Positions 1 to 12,529 of a DNA stretch of 64,000 nt are shown here, piece by piece. Location of the stretch: positions 17,985,498 through 18,049,497 of the forward strand of contig JAMXBB010000003.1 of assembly GCA_024138015.1 (NCBI GenBank), read 5' to 3'. Numbering within the stretch: the stretch's first letter is position 1; each line of letters opens with the position of its first letter. Origin of the DNA: Lumnitzera littorea (Eukaryota > Streptophyta > Magnoliopsida > Myrtales > Combretaceae). The translations under genes were made by a program, and so were the position numbers. Under the pieces are notes generated by a model that saw only the letters and a program-made list of their open reading frames with translations, searched no databases and had not been told where the DNA came from.

Positions 1-2540
1 TATGCTACACATTGAGATTAAATTCTTTGATACCTTGAGATGATCTTAATAAATAGGAAGAAAAAAAAAACATACTATGTAGCTACCTTTGTAAGTAACT
101 TTAGGAGAAACATACCCATTATAGCAACTAACTTAAGAATTTAGTAAGATTACAAGACATTCTAACAAAGATACTGGTAAATAATAGTCTAGAATAATGA
201 GGTATGGTGTAACTTAAAATACCAAACGTATAATTAGTATGTCATGGCCATAATATCTGCTACGATGATGCTAGTAAGAAACAGTAGAATTATATTGATC
301 AAGCTAGTAATAATAATAAAGGAATCTTTTGATTAATCATATAGTTACTCAACTACCTGTAATGGATTCCTACTCAAAGGTTAGACTTGAAAGCTTGATC
401 ACAAATATTGTTATGAGAGGAAAGTTGATGAGTGAAGGAAAGGATATAACTAAGACAAGATGACAACCTTCACATATATGTTGGTGTAATGGATAAACGA
501 GAGGAGAATGGCAAATCAACAATTCTTAAGTTTCTTTCTTATTGAGTCTCCTATCTTTGTTAATAATTTGCATATGTCATGCGACTTGTGTTCTGTCAAG
601 TACTAAGTCGATGTTAATGTCCTTGTGAGTCGATTGATCATGAGTCATGTCTATTCTTATTTAGTCAAATCAAGTCAAGTTTATTCAAATCATGGACCAT
701 CTCATTTGAGTTTGAGATCCAAACAAGTCAAAATTTGCCAAACTCATTCCTATGGATACTTATGCTAGGTCACATGAAATAGCAAGCCAATAATTATAGT
801 AACAACATTATTACTATAGGACAAAATGCATAAAAGGAGAATAAAGAATAAGTAAGATAAGACACCAAAAGAATCAATAATGTTATTATTCATCTTGATT
901 GGAACTTAGTTTAGGTAGTGTAAAATGTACAAATGGAGGATAAAATGGATAATATATTTTGTTCACTATAGTGATGAGTTCATAAAATGAGAAATATAAT
1001 AGAAGACATATTAAATTCAGTAGACATTAGTATAGCATTATAGAGGTGAGAATAAAAGGGCACCTTAGCCCTACAAATTTAAAATCTCAAGATCAAGGAA
1101 GTTAGGGTAGAAAGTACTTGACTTAGTAAAATTTAACTATATGTACAAAACTTAAGTAGAAAGGATTCGAGTACCTTAATATGGATAATATTAAGCTCAA
1201 CACTACATAAAGAAAAACAGTGAATATAACTAAATAAACCAAACATTACCTAAAGAGGAATCAAGAGAATAATAATAAAATTAGGAAATATTGTCACTAA
1301 GTAAATGAAGATAGTTATAAAAAGAATAGACCTATTACTACAACTCATAATTAAGTTGTGTATAGGCAAATGTAATGATAGTTTAAGGAAATGGAAAATG
1401 GAGAGCAAAAATCAATACAAAATCAATTATGGTTAGTAAGAATAATAAGATAAGGATTACAAGCATCTATAAGAGGTGTAACTTCAAGAAGAATTAATGT
1501 TTGTAAGATCTTATGAAATTGGAATGCGGAAAAAATGATTTGAAAAATTGGTAAAACATGTAGTGGATACCACTCAATTACTTGACCATAATAAAATGAC
1601 ACTCAATACCTCACATTAACATGCATATTAGTAAATCTTAGTAAGAAATATATGAAATAGGAAATAAAACAAACAACTTAAGTTGGACACATGTAGTTTA
1701 GGCCTTTTTACTTCCATGATCAATTGTAAAAGAGGTTTCTTTTATATATATATACACATACATACACATACAATCAATCCAAAGTCATTCCATTTGGAAC
1801 ATTATTAAGACCAAAAACCTCATTATAATTGCATCCATGTCCCTTGACTAAAATTAATGAGTGACTGATAGTAGAAAGAAAGCCCTAGTGAGAGAAACTC
1901 TACTACATTAGTTAATAAGCAATCCTATTGTGATCACATGGTCCTCTGATAGGAATGTAAGTAATTAATGATTTTAAACATCATAGAGGATCAAATCTAA
2001 AGAACACTAAACTTACAACTATTCTAATATAATTATAGATATTGGTTATAATAGTGTTACTAAAATTTATAAAGGTACATTGATAACACCAACAGTATTA
2101 CTTAGCAAATAAGAGATAATTGAGTACAGAAAATTTGGGAATAGAATATGTAAAACCTAAACTAGCATCTTAGTTGTAAAGGATTCTGGTGAAGAACATA
2201 GTATGGTACTAGTGTTAATAAAGATAGTAATAAAAAAGATACAAAAGTAATGAGGATGATTATTGAGGGAGTTGCAAAAGATAATTCAGAGGCTTCAATG
2301 ACCAACATAAAAGGTGAAGTATAGAATGGCTTAGAGGATTTGAAAGTCAAATAGGGAGAGTCAGAAGTAGTGGACATAAAAGAACACAAGAGGATAACAC
2401 ATAACAAAATATTATACTTAGTTCATTTAAATAATAAGATAGAAATTCCTAAATCAAAATCAAACAATAACCAATCTAAAATATATCAAATGTAAACACA
2501 TATGGTACAATAGTTTTAAAGACAAAACTAATGTAAGGGA
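1..2540. other. AT-rich intergenic DNA, no gene recognised
   Basis: No stretch here translates to a family I recognise on either strand. The longest open frame (2162-2407, - strand) is a low-complexity hydrophobic translation typical of AT-rich noncoding DNA. The texture suggests old, heavily mutated retroelement DNA, but I cannot assign it. Confidence 0.6.
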
Positions 2541-2546
2541 GATGGA

Positions 2547-3100
2547 GTGTGAGACTCCATAAAAATTTACAAATTAAAAATCCAGCACATAGATGTAGCA
2601 CGATTATAGGAACTATCAAGTTAAGAAAATCCTAAGCTCCGTACTCTAATAAATAGGTCGTAAGTATCTACCTTTAGGGCATTTGGGAAAGTGATATAAC
2701 TAAGATAGTATTTTTGATTAGATTGAAAAATATATAAATACATCTATAAACATGTCAATATGTATAAAATACGTAAAATGTTCCCCCATAAGTTTGAATT
2801 TTGAAAATATAAAAACAAAATTATAGTATAGTAAAATACCAATTCTTAGACATAACAATGATAAATTTCCAAGAACATGTAAGATGAGTTCTAATAAATA
2901 CCAAGACCTTAAAGATAAATTGTAAGGACACTAATATTTATGAATTGACATGAAATAGTATTTAGAAGACATGCATAAATATCTAATATAATTAGTATAT
3001 AAGTTATATTTTCGCAATTAGGTATCAAGTAGGTAATTTAGGATATTGATAAAATTAACCCAATTAAGTTAGAAATTCATGTGTGGACTCGAGATATTAG
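2547..3100 (+). repeat. Decayed LTR-like repeat, copy 1
   Basis: It begins TGTGAGACTCC and soon after carries a phrase like 'gtagcacgattataggaac', which matches the start of a second copy at 7666 (TGTGAGAACC..., 'gtggtgcaatcatgggaac'). TG at the start and the two-copy structure fit an LTR end. Weak similarity resumes near 2780-2810 with 8130-8170 ('agtttgaattttgaaaat' against 'agtttaggttttgaaaat'). Strongly decayed and without coding; the family is unknown. Confidence 0.35.
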
Positions 3101-3104
3101 TCAA

Positions 3105-3365
3105 TGAGATCCTATGGACTTGGATCTTGAAATATAATAAAATTATAATATAATAAAAATAGTACAATTTTACTATACTGCTTAACATTTAATTTAATTA
3201 CGTAGAATAGGCTTCAATAGCTAGTAAATTATTAGAGATAAATTATATATGTCATAAAATTATTAAATGACATGAAATAATACATTAGACATATATACAT
3301 AGGCTACGTGTAATTTTTATGTGTGAATACATATATGTAATTATCTAAAATATCCAATTTATTAC
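3105..3365 (-). repeat. Inverted copy of the 7755-8030 repeat
   Basis: Read on the + strand, this block matches the reverse complement of 7755-8030 over about 250 bp. Shared landmarks in order are 'cttggatcttgaaatataat', 'ttttactatact', 'agagataaattatat' and 'gtaatttttatg'. The two copies face each other about 4.4 kb apart. A transcript through both could fold back. More likely they are remnants of two insertions of one repeat family. Confidence 0.65.
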
Positions 3366-4285
3366 ACATTAAGTTAAAATAAGTTAAGGAAAATAATTAA
3401 AAAAATAAAAATAGTTAGGACAGTGGGGATAAACTTGTTTAGGCATGGAAGATCATTCAAAAAAGTGTTAAGGAGATTGATTAAAGTTTTAGCATTAGAC
3501 TATGGTATAAAATAAGGAATTTTTGCATAGAGTAGAGAGAAATTGATTTTAACTCATCTAAATGCTCTCTAAAAATCTAGAAAGTCAGTACATAAACTTC
3601 AACATGCAAAGTGAGATACAGGAAAAATAAGGTTAGGTTTGAAGATTGAAGGAGTAGATTTAGAAAAAATATACAAAATTAGGTGCAATATTAGGCTGTT
3701 AAAGGATTGTAGGGTTGGGCAGCTATTAGAGGGCCACCACCACTATCAAGTGATAGAAGACCTACCGTTTAGACCGATCGAAGACCTAACATTTAGACTG
3801 ACCATTGGTAGTCAGAGATGGTGGTTCCAATGAGTGTTTCAAAATTGGTCGAATTTCAAAAATTAATTTAAAATATTAAATTTTCCTAGAAAATCTTAGA
3901 AAACTTTATTCCTAAGTTTTTTTTTTATGTGTAGAATTTAAAAAAATAGTATTTTGTATAAATTTAGTAATTATATGATACATCCTTAAAAAATTGACAA
4001 AACCAAGTTATTTTCGACCCCCGATTTTTTTCTATGAACTTTCCTATACTAATATTAAAATGTAATGAAAATATTTTTCAAAAAACTATTTTATATAATT
4101 TTTATGAATTTTTTAGCCCTAAATTATGATTAAAATGGTGTTTTTAGCAAAACTTAATATATTTTACCTAAGGAACACACTTAGATTCTAATTATGAGTG
4201 ATTAAGGGAGTATTTGTAGTATATTCAAGTTATGGAATTAGGTTTTGTCAAAAGGATTGTAAAAAATCAAGAATATGTCCTTAAC
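3366..4285. other. AT-rich DNA, no gene recognised
   Basis: It contains one 64-codon open frame (3639-3833, +) with no recognisable family. Poly-A and poly-T tracts are frequent. Nothing else is supported. Confidence 0.5.
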
Positions 4286-4480
4286 GGGCCGTTTACTTTA
4301 TCGTATGGAATAAACTCATAATAGCATTCATATTCATTAGGAATTGAATAAAACTGTAATAAGTTATTCTATTGTTTAGCTAGACAAAAAAAGTTACATG
4401 AAATAGAACCATAGTATAATTTAATTGGCTATTTTACCCTTTTATCTTCTTCTTCTTCCATAGTCTATCTTTCCTTTTTA

Positions 4481-4759
4481 GGGAGAATTACAATGGAGGG
4501 GATCAATAATTGGGAGTAAGTTTAAATAAGATATCAACATTTCAAAAAGTTCAAATAAGTAATCAACGTTTTACAAAGTGGTTCAAACAAAGAATCAATG
4601 TTTTAAAAAGTTCAAAGAAGGGATCAACGTTTTACAAAGTGGTTCAAATGATTTTATAAATTAGTTATTCTGAATCCCTTTTTTAAACCGCTTTGTAAAA
4701 TGTTGATCCCTTATTTGAACTTATCCCTATACGTTGATCACCTCTATTATAATTTTCCC
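4481..4759. mobile_element. Foldback MITE with 10-bp target duplication (Mutator-like)
   Basis: A 279-bp element with terminal inverted repeats starting GGGAGAATTACAATGGAGGG and ending as its near reverse complement (CCTCTATTATAATTTTCCC). It is flanked on both sides by TTCCTTTTTA (4471-4480 and 4760-4769), a perfect 10-bp target duplication; 9-10 bp is the hallmark of Mutator-like elements. The left half contains about four diverged tandem units of the type 'rttcaaayaarrratcaa...ttttacaaagtg', and the right half is their inverse, so most of the element folds on itself. It has no coding capacity. A related copy is at 12530. Confidence 0.78.
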
Positions 4760-5455
4760 TTCCTTTTTATCACTCTGTTATCCTATGAATAGTAGCTTCT
4801 AAAGACATCAATAATGGGTTTTAAATGAAAAAGGAAAAATTTGAATTGACTTGGGGCTAATTGGACACATAAGAATAGTCGAAAATCTTATGCAATTCTA
4901 AGAACTTGTTACTTTCTTTGTTTAGATGACCATTAATGTGAGTCCAAAGCTTTCTCTCTCTATATTTTCCAAGTTTCTAACCAAACTTGAACCTGACTAA
5001 AGGTATAGAGTGATTTCCTATCCATAAAACAACAAAAACCCTCTAAAAGTTACACAAAAGCATATCAAAGACAAGTTCTTTCAACCAACAGTGACGATTG
5101 CAAACATTTTTCTTCTCCCTGTATGGTTAGTCTAAAATCATAGGATGGTTTAACCTTTTCTTTTTCCTTATTAGTTTGTTGCTTTTGTGACTTATTTATA
5201 GGTAAACATTGGAGAAGTGACTAGGGGTTGACAAGACTTGCCTGGATGGTTATGATGGTGGTTGCTAAAAGCTCATATGGCTAATGGTCAATAAAAGAAA
5301 AAGACATTAAATTGAAGGGTAATTGTGGGATCTGACAATGAATATACATGTAATAGCATTTCATAGGGTCTTAGCCCATAATAGCCATTCATGATTTCAC
5401 TTCCTACTAAAAAGATACTATAGTAAACTAAATGCTATAATAAACCAGTTTCAAG

Positions 5456-5494
5456 GAATAGAAGGGGAATTGCAATTCCATTCCCCTTCTATTC
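5456..5494. repeat. Perfect 15-bp hairpin
   Basis: The arms GAATAGAAGGGGAAT (5456-5470) and ATTCCCCTTCTATTC (5480-5494) are exact reverse complements separated by a 9-nt loop. This is much better preserved than its surroundings. Confidence 0.9.
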
Positions 5495-5510
5495 AATGAA
5501 GTAAAAATGA

Positions 5511-6580
5511 CATAAATGTGAAGTTTAGATGTGTATAAACTTGAAGAATTAGTAAATGATGATGTGTTACATGAGGAATTTAGGTAGTAATGAAGCTAAA
5601 GAATGTTGATTGAAATGTTACTTTGGTTATTGTTAGTTAGAGTTAGAGGAAAATGACCAAACCAATTGACTAGAAGGGATATTGAATAAAGGCAAAGGAT
5701 AACTCATAGGTTCTATTGAGTGGATCACTTATTAGGTATCTATTCAAAAGTTAAGTCAAAGGAATTTTCATAAGGAGGATATTCAAGAGAGGTTTAGAGG
5801 CTAAGTTAGAAGGTAAACTCTTAAGAAATTTGAAGTTTGTTGAGCTTAAAGAATAGCTTAGAGGATACCCCATTAAAGGAATTTAAAAGTAAAGTAACTC
5901 AAAAGCTGCCTCATAGGGTAATTCGTGAGAAATCTTGAGTAATCTTCAAACTTAAAGGCTGATTCAGAAGTTGCTTTTATTACGAACTTTAACTCTAGTA
6001 AGGCTTGAAGAGTGACTCAAAGGCTTCCCAACCTAAAAGCTTCGAGGATGATTTCACTCAAAACTTCACTCAGAAGGTATTAAAGGTATAATTCACTTAT
6101 GAAATGACTTTGACTTCCTATATTAATGCCTACACAACTTATAAATTAAGTTCCAAGTCAAGCTAATTCTAAAGGAGATGAAGAACCAAGTAAGTGAGCA
6201 ACCAAATTCTAAATAAGTGAGATCAATACTTCACAGTATTCTAGGGTATTATTTTAGAATATCTAAAGACCATGGTATGTTTTTTTATTGTGATTATAGT
6301 TAACTATTTGTCTGTGTATAAAACTTGTGTTTGAGATTCAATTTGTTGTAGTAGGAGTTAAGCTCCATGTTATGTTTGTTTTATGAATATTGTTTTACTC
6401 AAATTGTTTGAGCTTAGTTGATCATTCTAAAAATAGATTAACTTGAACTCAACCTAACGTTTAATTTGACATGCATCACAAGTTATTATTGAACAACTAA
6501 GATTTCTAGGCTAAACATGGACTCATTCAATAGGATAGCTGAAATGGTATTTTCCCCACCTTTAATATAAACTAAGTGAT
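5511..6580. other. Noncoding DNA with many short repeated phrases
   Basis: Phrases such as 'aaaggcttc', 'ctcaaaa' and 'cagaagg' recur between 5800 and 6120, suggesting a decayed tandem structure. No open frame of note and no recognisable protein. Confidence 0.4.
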
Positions 6581-6589
6581 AAGAGAAGA

Positions 6590-7340
6590 GATCGGACCAA
6601 GGTTAGGAGCTATGGTTTGAAGGTGGTTTCGGGTAGAGGTTGTTTTCTATTACACAAGCCCCAATTTAGTTTAGATTTATGCATGAAACATCAAACACCT
6701 CAACTTAGATTAAACTGGGTGCAATTTCTCTAATCTCAAAGTAGATTGAATAATGTTATGTGATGACATTTGTTTAAATATACATTACATATAACTAAAC
6801 TTGCTTGAAACCCTTAGATGCTTTGTGTTAGATACATACTTCTATCTATGTCCCATTTGTTGTGCAAGTTATCATTAATTTCCTTATAGTTTGTTTTATA
6901 GGTTTAAAATAGAATTATAAGTATTACACCCAAACCAAAATTTTAGTAAACGGGGTCATAGATTGAGGATCAAGAAGAATTTCGTTGGATTTTTATTCTT
7001 ATTGTTGAATTTTTCAAACTACTAAGAAAAGTACTCAAGCCTTCTCAAGAGGCTTGCTAGTTTTCCATCTTTCAGTCTTTATATCAAGTAACATGTACTT
7101 GTAGGCTTTACAACTACTCTTCTAAAAAGTCAAACTATAAGTTTATGTTTCCGTTATTTCCAAATATTATTTCACAGGTTTATATCAGGTAGGTATCAAA
7201 TTGGATGCTTTAAAGCAATAAAGTCAAGTATGCTTAGTGTGAATTAGATCTATAATAGCAGCTGTAAAGTCAGCTTCCATCTTATGATAATTCATACGGC
7301 GGGACTGTTGTAACTCTATCTCTTAGTGGTGTGACATTAA
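6590..7340 (+). repeat. Direct repeat, copy A (about 750 bp)
   Basis: It aligns along its length with 8255-8975. Landmarks shared in order include 'caaggttaggagc/gtaaggttagggac', 'attacaca', 'cctcaacttagattaaa', 'tgatgacattt', 'gaggatcaagaagaatt', 'cttctaaaaagtcaaactat' and a 3' stretch around 'aataacagctgt'. It is noncoding and most likely part of the LTR or internal region of a retroelement family. Confidence 0.75.
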
Positions 7341-7665
7341 TGCTTATGGTTTAAACTTAAGTGATTGGTTTAGACAATCCAAATTCTACAATAAAGTTTT
7401 AAGCCTACTAAATATATCTAGAATAGACTATTATGTAATTTATTAAGTAAATCTTATAAATCAACCTACTATTAGTAACTAACTTATCTAATAATAAGTA
7501 ATTGTATCTTATTTACTAATAATTAATTATTAAATTACCAATGAACTATTATTTACATATAACAATTAATTAATTAATATACTTATCTTCTAATTATTTT
7601 ATTAGTCAATAATAGCTTTTTTTTTTAATGATACATTAACGAATAGAATTAAAGGGTTGGTTAAT
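7341..7665. other. AT-rich spacer between repeats
   Basis: Almost pure A/T with TAATTAATTA-type runs; no feature seen. Confidence 0.5.
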
Positions 7666-8030
7666 GTGAGAACCTGCAAAATTTGCATTTAGGATGTAAT
7701 ACTTAAATGTGGTGCAATCATGGGAACTATCGTATCAAATTTATTTTGGAATTATTTGCACTTAGTCAAATATTTTAGGTAATTATGTGTATATTTACGC
7801 ATAAAAATTACATACAGTATATATGCATATTTTCTACATGTCGTTTTGTGTCGTTTAACAATTTTATTATACGTATAATTTATCTCTATGAATTTGCTAA
7901 CTATCCAAGTCTATTTTGCATGATTTAGTTAATTATTAAATAGTATAGTAAAAATCTACTATTTTAGCTATATTTTTATTGTTTTATTATATTTTTGAGA
8001 TCCGAGCTCACAAATAATGTAGACCTTGTA
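7666..8030 (+). repeat. LTR-like repeat start, copy 2
   Basis: It begins TGTGAGAACC with a phrase shared with 2547, and its 7755-8030 part is the inverted partner of 3105-3365. Together with 8255-8975 directly downstream it may be one LTR-like unit of about 1.3 kb (7666-8975). Confidence 0.45.
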
Positions 8031-8254
8031 ACTCAACTACTAGGATATTGGCATTTGAAGTATAAAGCGGCCATATAATTCATTTGTTAAGGCTTGAATT
8101 TCGAAATGAAGCCATAAAAACTAGACAAAGTGACCCTGTGAGTTTAGGTTTTGAAAATGGAACAATAATATGAGTAAAAGTTAGCTTCAACAATATTACT
8201 TGTTATATATTGGAAATGCAGAAAATGAGTTATGGTAACTAATGAGTTCTTAGA

Positions 8255-8975
8255 GGAAAGGAGGTCATGGTAAGGTTAGGGACAGTTGTTTGAAAGTAAT
8301 CTTAGGTGGAGGGTGTTATCCATTACACATGCATTGGTTTGGTTCCAATTTTTATATGAAATGTCAAACTCCTCAACCTAGATTAAATTGGGTACTATTT
8401 TTCTAATTTCATGATGGATTAGACAATGTTGTATGATGGCATTTACTTGAGCATGCATTACATCTAACTAAAACTGCTTGAAAACCTTAGGTTTTCTATG
8501 TTAATTATGTACTTTTGTCTCAGTCCTACTTACTAAGTAAGTTATTGGCCATTTATTTATAGTTTATTTTGCAGGTTCAATGTGAATTTTTAAGTACAAA
8601 ATCTAAACCAAAATTTAGCAAACAAGGTCGAAGAGTGAGGATTAAGAAGAATTGGCTAGACTCTTGTTTATATTATTGTCTTTTCTAACTTTTAAAAAAA
8701 CTACTCAGGTCTCTTTAAGTGGCCCAATAGTTTTTGACCTTCTAATATGTATATTGAGTAGCATGAACCTGTGGGTATTATAACTATTCTTCTAAAAAGT
8801 TTAACTATAAGTTTGATTTTAATGGTTATTTCAAATATTATACCATAAGTTTTTATAAAACTGGTATTGAATTGAATGCTTCAAAACATTTGAGTCGAGT
8901 ACACTTGTTGCGGACTAGGTTTGTAATAACAGCTGTTGCACTCTACCTCTTTGGAGTATGGCAGTTAACCTTATA
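8255..8975 (+). repeat. Direct repeat, copy B (about 720 bp)
   Basis: Partner of 6590-7340, offset by about 1.65 kb and in the same orientation, with scattered substitutions and small indels throughout. The divergence suggests that the duplication or the two insertions are old. Confidence 0.75.
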
Positions 8976-9499
8976 TTGAGGGTAGATTAACTAGTCTTAA
9001 TTGGATCGATTGGGCACCCTATGAACACTTAAATGATTGGCCTCTTTAGGTTGATTGCCTCCCCCATTTATGACCAACTGGCCAACCTCCTCTAAGTTGT
9101 TATCCATTATTATTGATATTTTTTTTTAATATCTAAAATTCAAACCAATCCAAGTTCTATACTAATATGTTTCCAACAATAAACCATCCTTTTTGTAAAT
9201 CAAATTGCTTGATTGATTAGTTTACTTATGACTTAGAAAAATTCACATATCTTTTATTAAATCCGATGTGTCATGTTAAAGATGGACAATGCACCAACAT
9301 GAGGAATGGAGGTAAGTTTTTGGGTTTGGGGGTTTTAAAGATAGATGGTAGTAGAAAGAAGGTTTTGAATGTGAATGTGAGAGGATGTAGCACACCTTAT
9401 CACAAACATAAATGGAGGTTGGACTAAAAAACCAAATCAAACTCACAAGTTCTAATGGCAGGTAGGTATAACGCACCACTCAACCAAAAGAGGCTCACC
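8976..9499. other. Spacer, no gene recognised
   Basis: The 67-codon open frame on the - strand (9276-9479) has no recognisable family. Nothing else is seen. Confidence 0.5.
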
Positions 9500-11600
9500 A
9501 CACTCTAGGATCAGTATGATAATAATGGAAGATTAAAGAGACAATACTCAATAATCGGATAAAACAATATGTTTACATTAGTCAAGCCATAAACTTCTAC
9601 AAATCAACAGTTTTATATAGTCCAAACACTCCCCAAAAGATGAGAAAAAGCCCATGTAAGTTGCTCGGAATACCTCTTTGTAACATAACAAGGACTTATC
9701 TTAAAGTGCTACCAACATGGATAAGGTCTAAATCACTAGTTTTGGCTTCAGTTAACAAGAAGATTGATTTGAAATTATAAGGATGGAAGGGTCCTCTACT
9801 ATCTCAACATAGCAATGAAGTCTTAGGTAAAGCTATTGCATATGCTGTTTTTGTTTATTCTATGGTGGTCTTTAAATCCCAAAGCCTAACGTAAAGAGGT
9901 AGAGTCAATGGTTAGTAATTTCTGGTTAGATAATGGCTAAGATGGACATAAGATTCATTAGAAGCGATGGGATTCCTTAACTATCACTAAGGATAGAGGT
10001 GGTTTGGGATTTAAAGATCTAAAGATTTTTAATGGTTTTATGCTGGGAAAAGTAGCTTGGAGGCTTCTAAATAATCTTAATCAATTACAGGTGAAGGTTT
10101 TGAAATCAATTTATTTTCTAAATGATAAATTCTTACATGCAAAGCTAGGTGATAGAGCATTATAGGTTTAGAGAAGCATTTTGGTTTCGTAGGTTATTGT
10201 AAAGAGATTTTCTGTTAGTAGATTGGTTCACGGGAGGAGTATACTTATGAGAAGACCCTTGGCTGATTAATGCTAAAGAAAAAGTTCTAGTAGACATTAA
10301 CTTCTTAGGAATTGAAGAGGTAACACTTGTTAAAGATATCATTGATTAAGAGAGTAGGCTTTGGTCAAAGGAAATGGTAGAATAATTCTTTCCATTTGAC
10401 CTAACACAACAAATATATTAGGTTCCTCTTAGGGACTCCTTCTTAGAAGATAGACTCATATGGCTTTTAGAGAGGAATGAGGATTACCCATTTAAGTTTG
10501 CATATAATTCTTCCTTTAGTGTCAAGTCTACTATAGATTCTAGTCTAGCTTCATCTTCAACTATGGTGGATAGCAAAGTTTAGGAACTTATTTGGAATGC
10601 TACATGTATGCTTGAAGTGAAACACTTCACGTAGAGACTCTGTGTTGATACTATAAGCTCGAGGGTAAATTTTTAGAAGTGACACTTATGAGATTCCAAA
10701 AATTGTGCTTTTGTGGTTTAAATGAAACAGTTGAGCATATTGTACTCTCATGCAATTGGACAATTTCTATTTGGTTGGAAATGGTGGGTCACAATTTGAA
10801 TTTGAATATGTTAAGCTTTGCAACTTTTAGCGAATGGATTATGGTTATCAACAAATCTTAGCCGTAATTAGTGAAGTAGACACCTATTGTTAGCACATCT
10901 GGAAGCATTGGTGTGATTGTATTTTCAAAAAGATGAAGCTTGATCCCCAATGGGTTATAGGGCTGATTAAGGCTTCAACTGAAGAATTTCAGAAATACTA
11001 CTTGTGATGTGGTACTGTTGTAAGAATCTAGAGTGCAACCAAATTGTTGTTGTGTGGACACCATCGCCTATTAGAGTAGTCAAGGTTAACTATGACAGGG
11101 CTCATAGTAGGGGATTTAAGGTAGTTGGAGTTGTTGCACATGACCATGAAAGGAAATTTCTTAGAGTGATGTGTCAACTGATTGATGCATTTGATTGTGA
11201 TGTAGTAAAAGCTAATGTTGTTCAAGTTGGCTTGCAGTTTGTAAAGGAAAAAGGATGATGGCACATTATTGTTGAGATGGACTCCCTAAATGTGCATAAA
11301 TGTATGATAGGTTAAGCTAGATTATGGTCTATTGTGGCCATTATCAATTATATTAATACCATAAAGATGCATTTTGACTCCTGTAACTTTGCCCTAGTAA
11401 ATAAGAAGGCTAATGCCTATGTTGACTAGGTAGCTACCTGGGATAGAAAAAGCTTGTATGTGTGTTTTTGGGATTTTAATCCCCCAAATCCTTTGCTTAA
11501 TCTATTGTTTGTTGATCATGTAACACATCCTTCGAAGACTATGTAATGCTATTTTTGTTATTTGTGAAGTGATTTTCTCTTGGCCAAAGAAAAAAGAACA
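9500..11600 (+). pseudogene. LINE (non-LTR retrotransposon) ORF2 relic: RT end, zf-RVT, RNase H
   Basis: Translation in shifting + frames follows the C-terminal half of a plant L1-type ORF2. Near 9580-9640 is the reverse-transcriptase tail (an 'SPNTPQ'-like phrase). Near 9920-10060 is the 'FW...KIHW..WD.LT..K..GGLGFKDL' region with 'WRLL'. At 10090-10160 is 'LKSIYF.NDKFLHAKLGDRA'. At 10700-10790 is the zinc-binding zf-RVT segment (CFCGLNETVEHIVLSCNW). From 11055 comes an RNase H beginning (WTPSPIRVVKVNYD). The 3' end near 11575-11595 ends in an A-rich stretch after 'ttctcttggccaaag'. Many stops and frameshifts make it non-functional. Endonuclease and most RT are absent, fitting a 5'-truncated insertion. 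Confidence 0.85.
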
Positions 11601-12529
11601 TACCTAACTTTCTTAGTTTTGTGTTCAACATCAACATCAAACCTTTCTATGATTCCTTAATGCACATATATACTCAAATCTCCCATTACACCTTATATCA
11701 ACTCCTTAGTAACTTCATTAGGTTCAAAATTGGTTCTCTTACCATGTAATCCCTTTCTTTCATAATTTGATGTTCCAACCTAAGCCATCTACCAATGTTT
11801 TGTGATTAACAAATAAAAAACACTTTAAAATAGTTACCTCGAGTTTGTAATCTTTTCAAATTGAAACCCCATTTGCTAATCATCGAGAGCTTCCTCCAAT
11901 CATCCTAACTCTTATTGGCTTATAAACAATCTATTGAGCTCATATATTATCGACAATTAACTATTAAATTGTCATATATACTTATCTTGAAGAAGGGCAA
12001 AAACGTTTGCGTTGTCACCAACAGTAATCCCATGGCATTTGAACGTATAAAAATACATGTATTAACTGATTGCTAAATCTAGATTTATCATAAAATCAAA
12101 TTACAATAAAAGATTATTTTACGTAATTTAACGTTCTTCTTAGATTCCAACGATCTGCTTTAATACTCGCTATTTGCTCGCAAATCTTCTAACACACATC
12201 AATTAGCACTTAGGATCATTTCTATGTCAAAATTACGAAAAGAATAGAGTCGAACTATGGAAATTCTCCTACAATAAGAAGAATAGGATTTCCTTCTCTA
12301 TTTATTTGCAGTAAGGGTTTTTTTTGTTTCGGCCCATGGTAACAATTGTAGGGTTGCATGTGTCGAGTACCATTATTATTTATCCACATTTGTATAATAA
12401 ATAAAACCTAGAGTTATAATATCAATTGCATTGTATTTATGGGGCTATTCACTTGATTCTCTTTCTTTTTAAACATATTCTCTAAGGTGTTTTGTACTTG
12501 CAACTACATACTGTAATAGTTATTTTTAT
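11601..12529. other. Intergenic DNA, no gene recognised
   Basis: Mixed AT-rich sequence downstream of the LINE. I find no family-level similarity on either strand. Confidence 0.5.

Larger units (their letters stand above)
4286..5510. mobile_element. Possible hAT-like MITE hosting the foldback MITE
   Basis: The left side begins with 'gggccgtttactttatcgta', followed by several ATTC/GGAAT-type motifs. This resembles common plant hAT MITE ends that start GGCCGTTTGG. The right side (5370-5500) is rich in the complementary motifs and ends in a perfect hairpin of the GGAAT type. If correct, the 4481-4759 element is nested inside it. No target duplication could be confirmed, so this is a tentative reading. 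Confidence 0.22.

Noticed and set aside
2162..2407. 81-codon minus-strand ORF with hydrophobic residues
   Set aside because: Low-complexity Ser/Leu/Ile composition of AT-rich DNA; no motif, no leader and no neighbouring exon.
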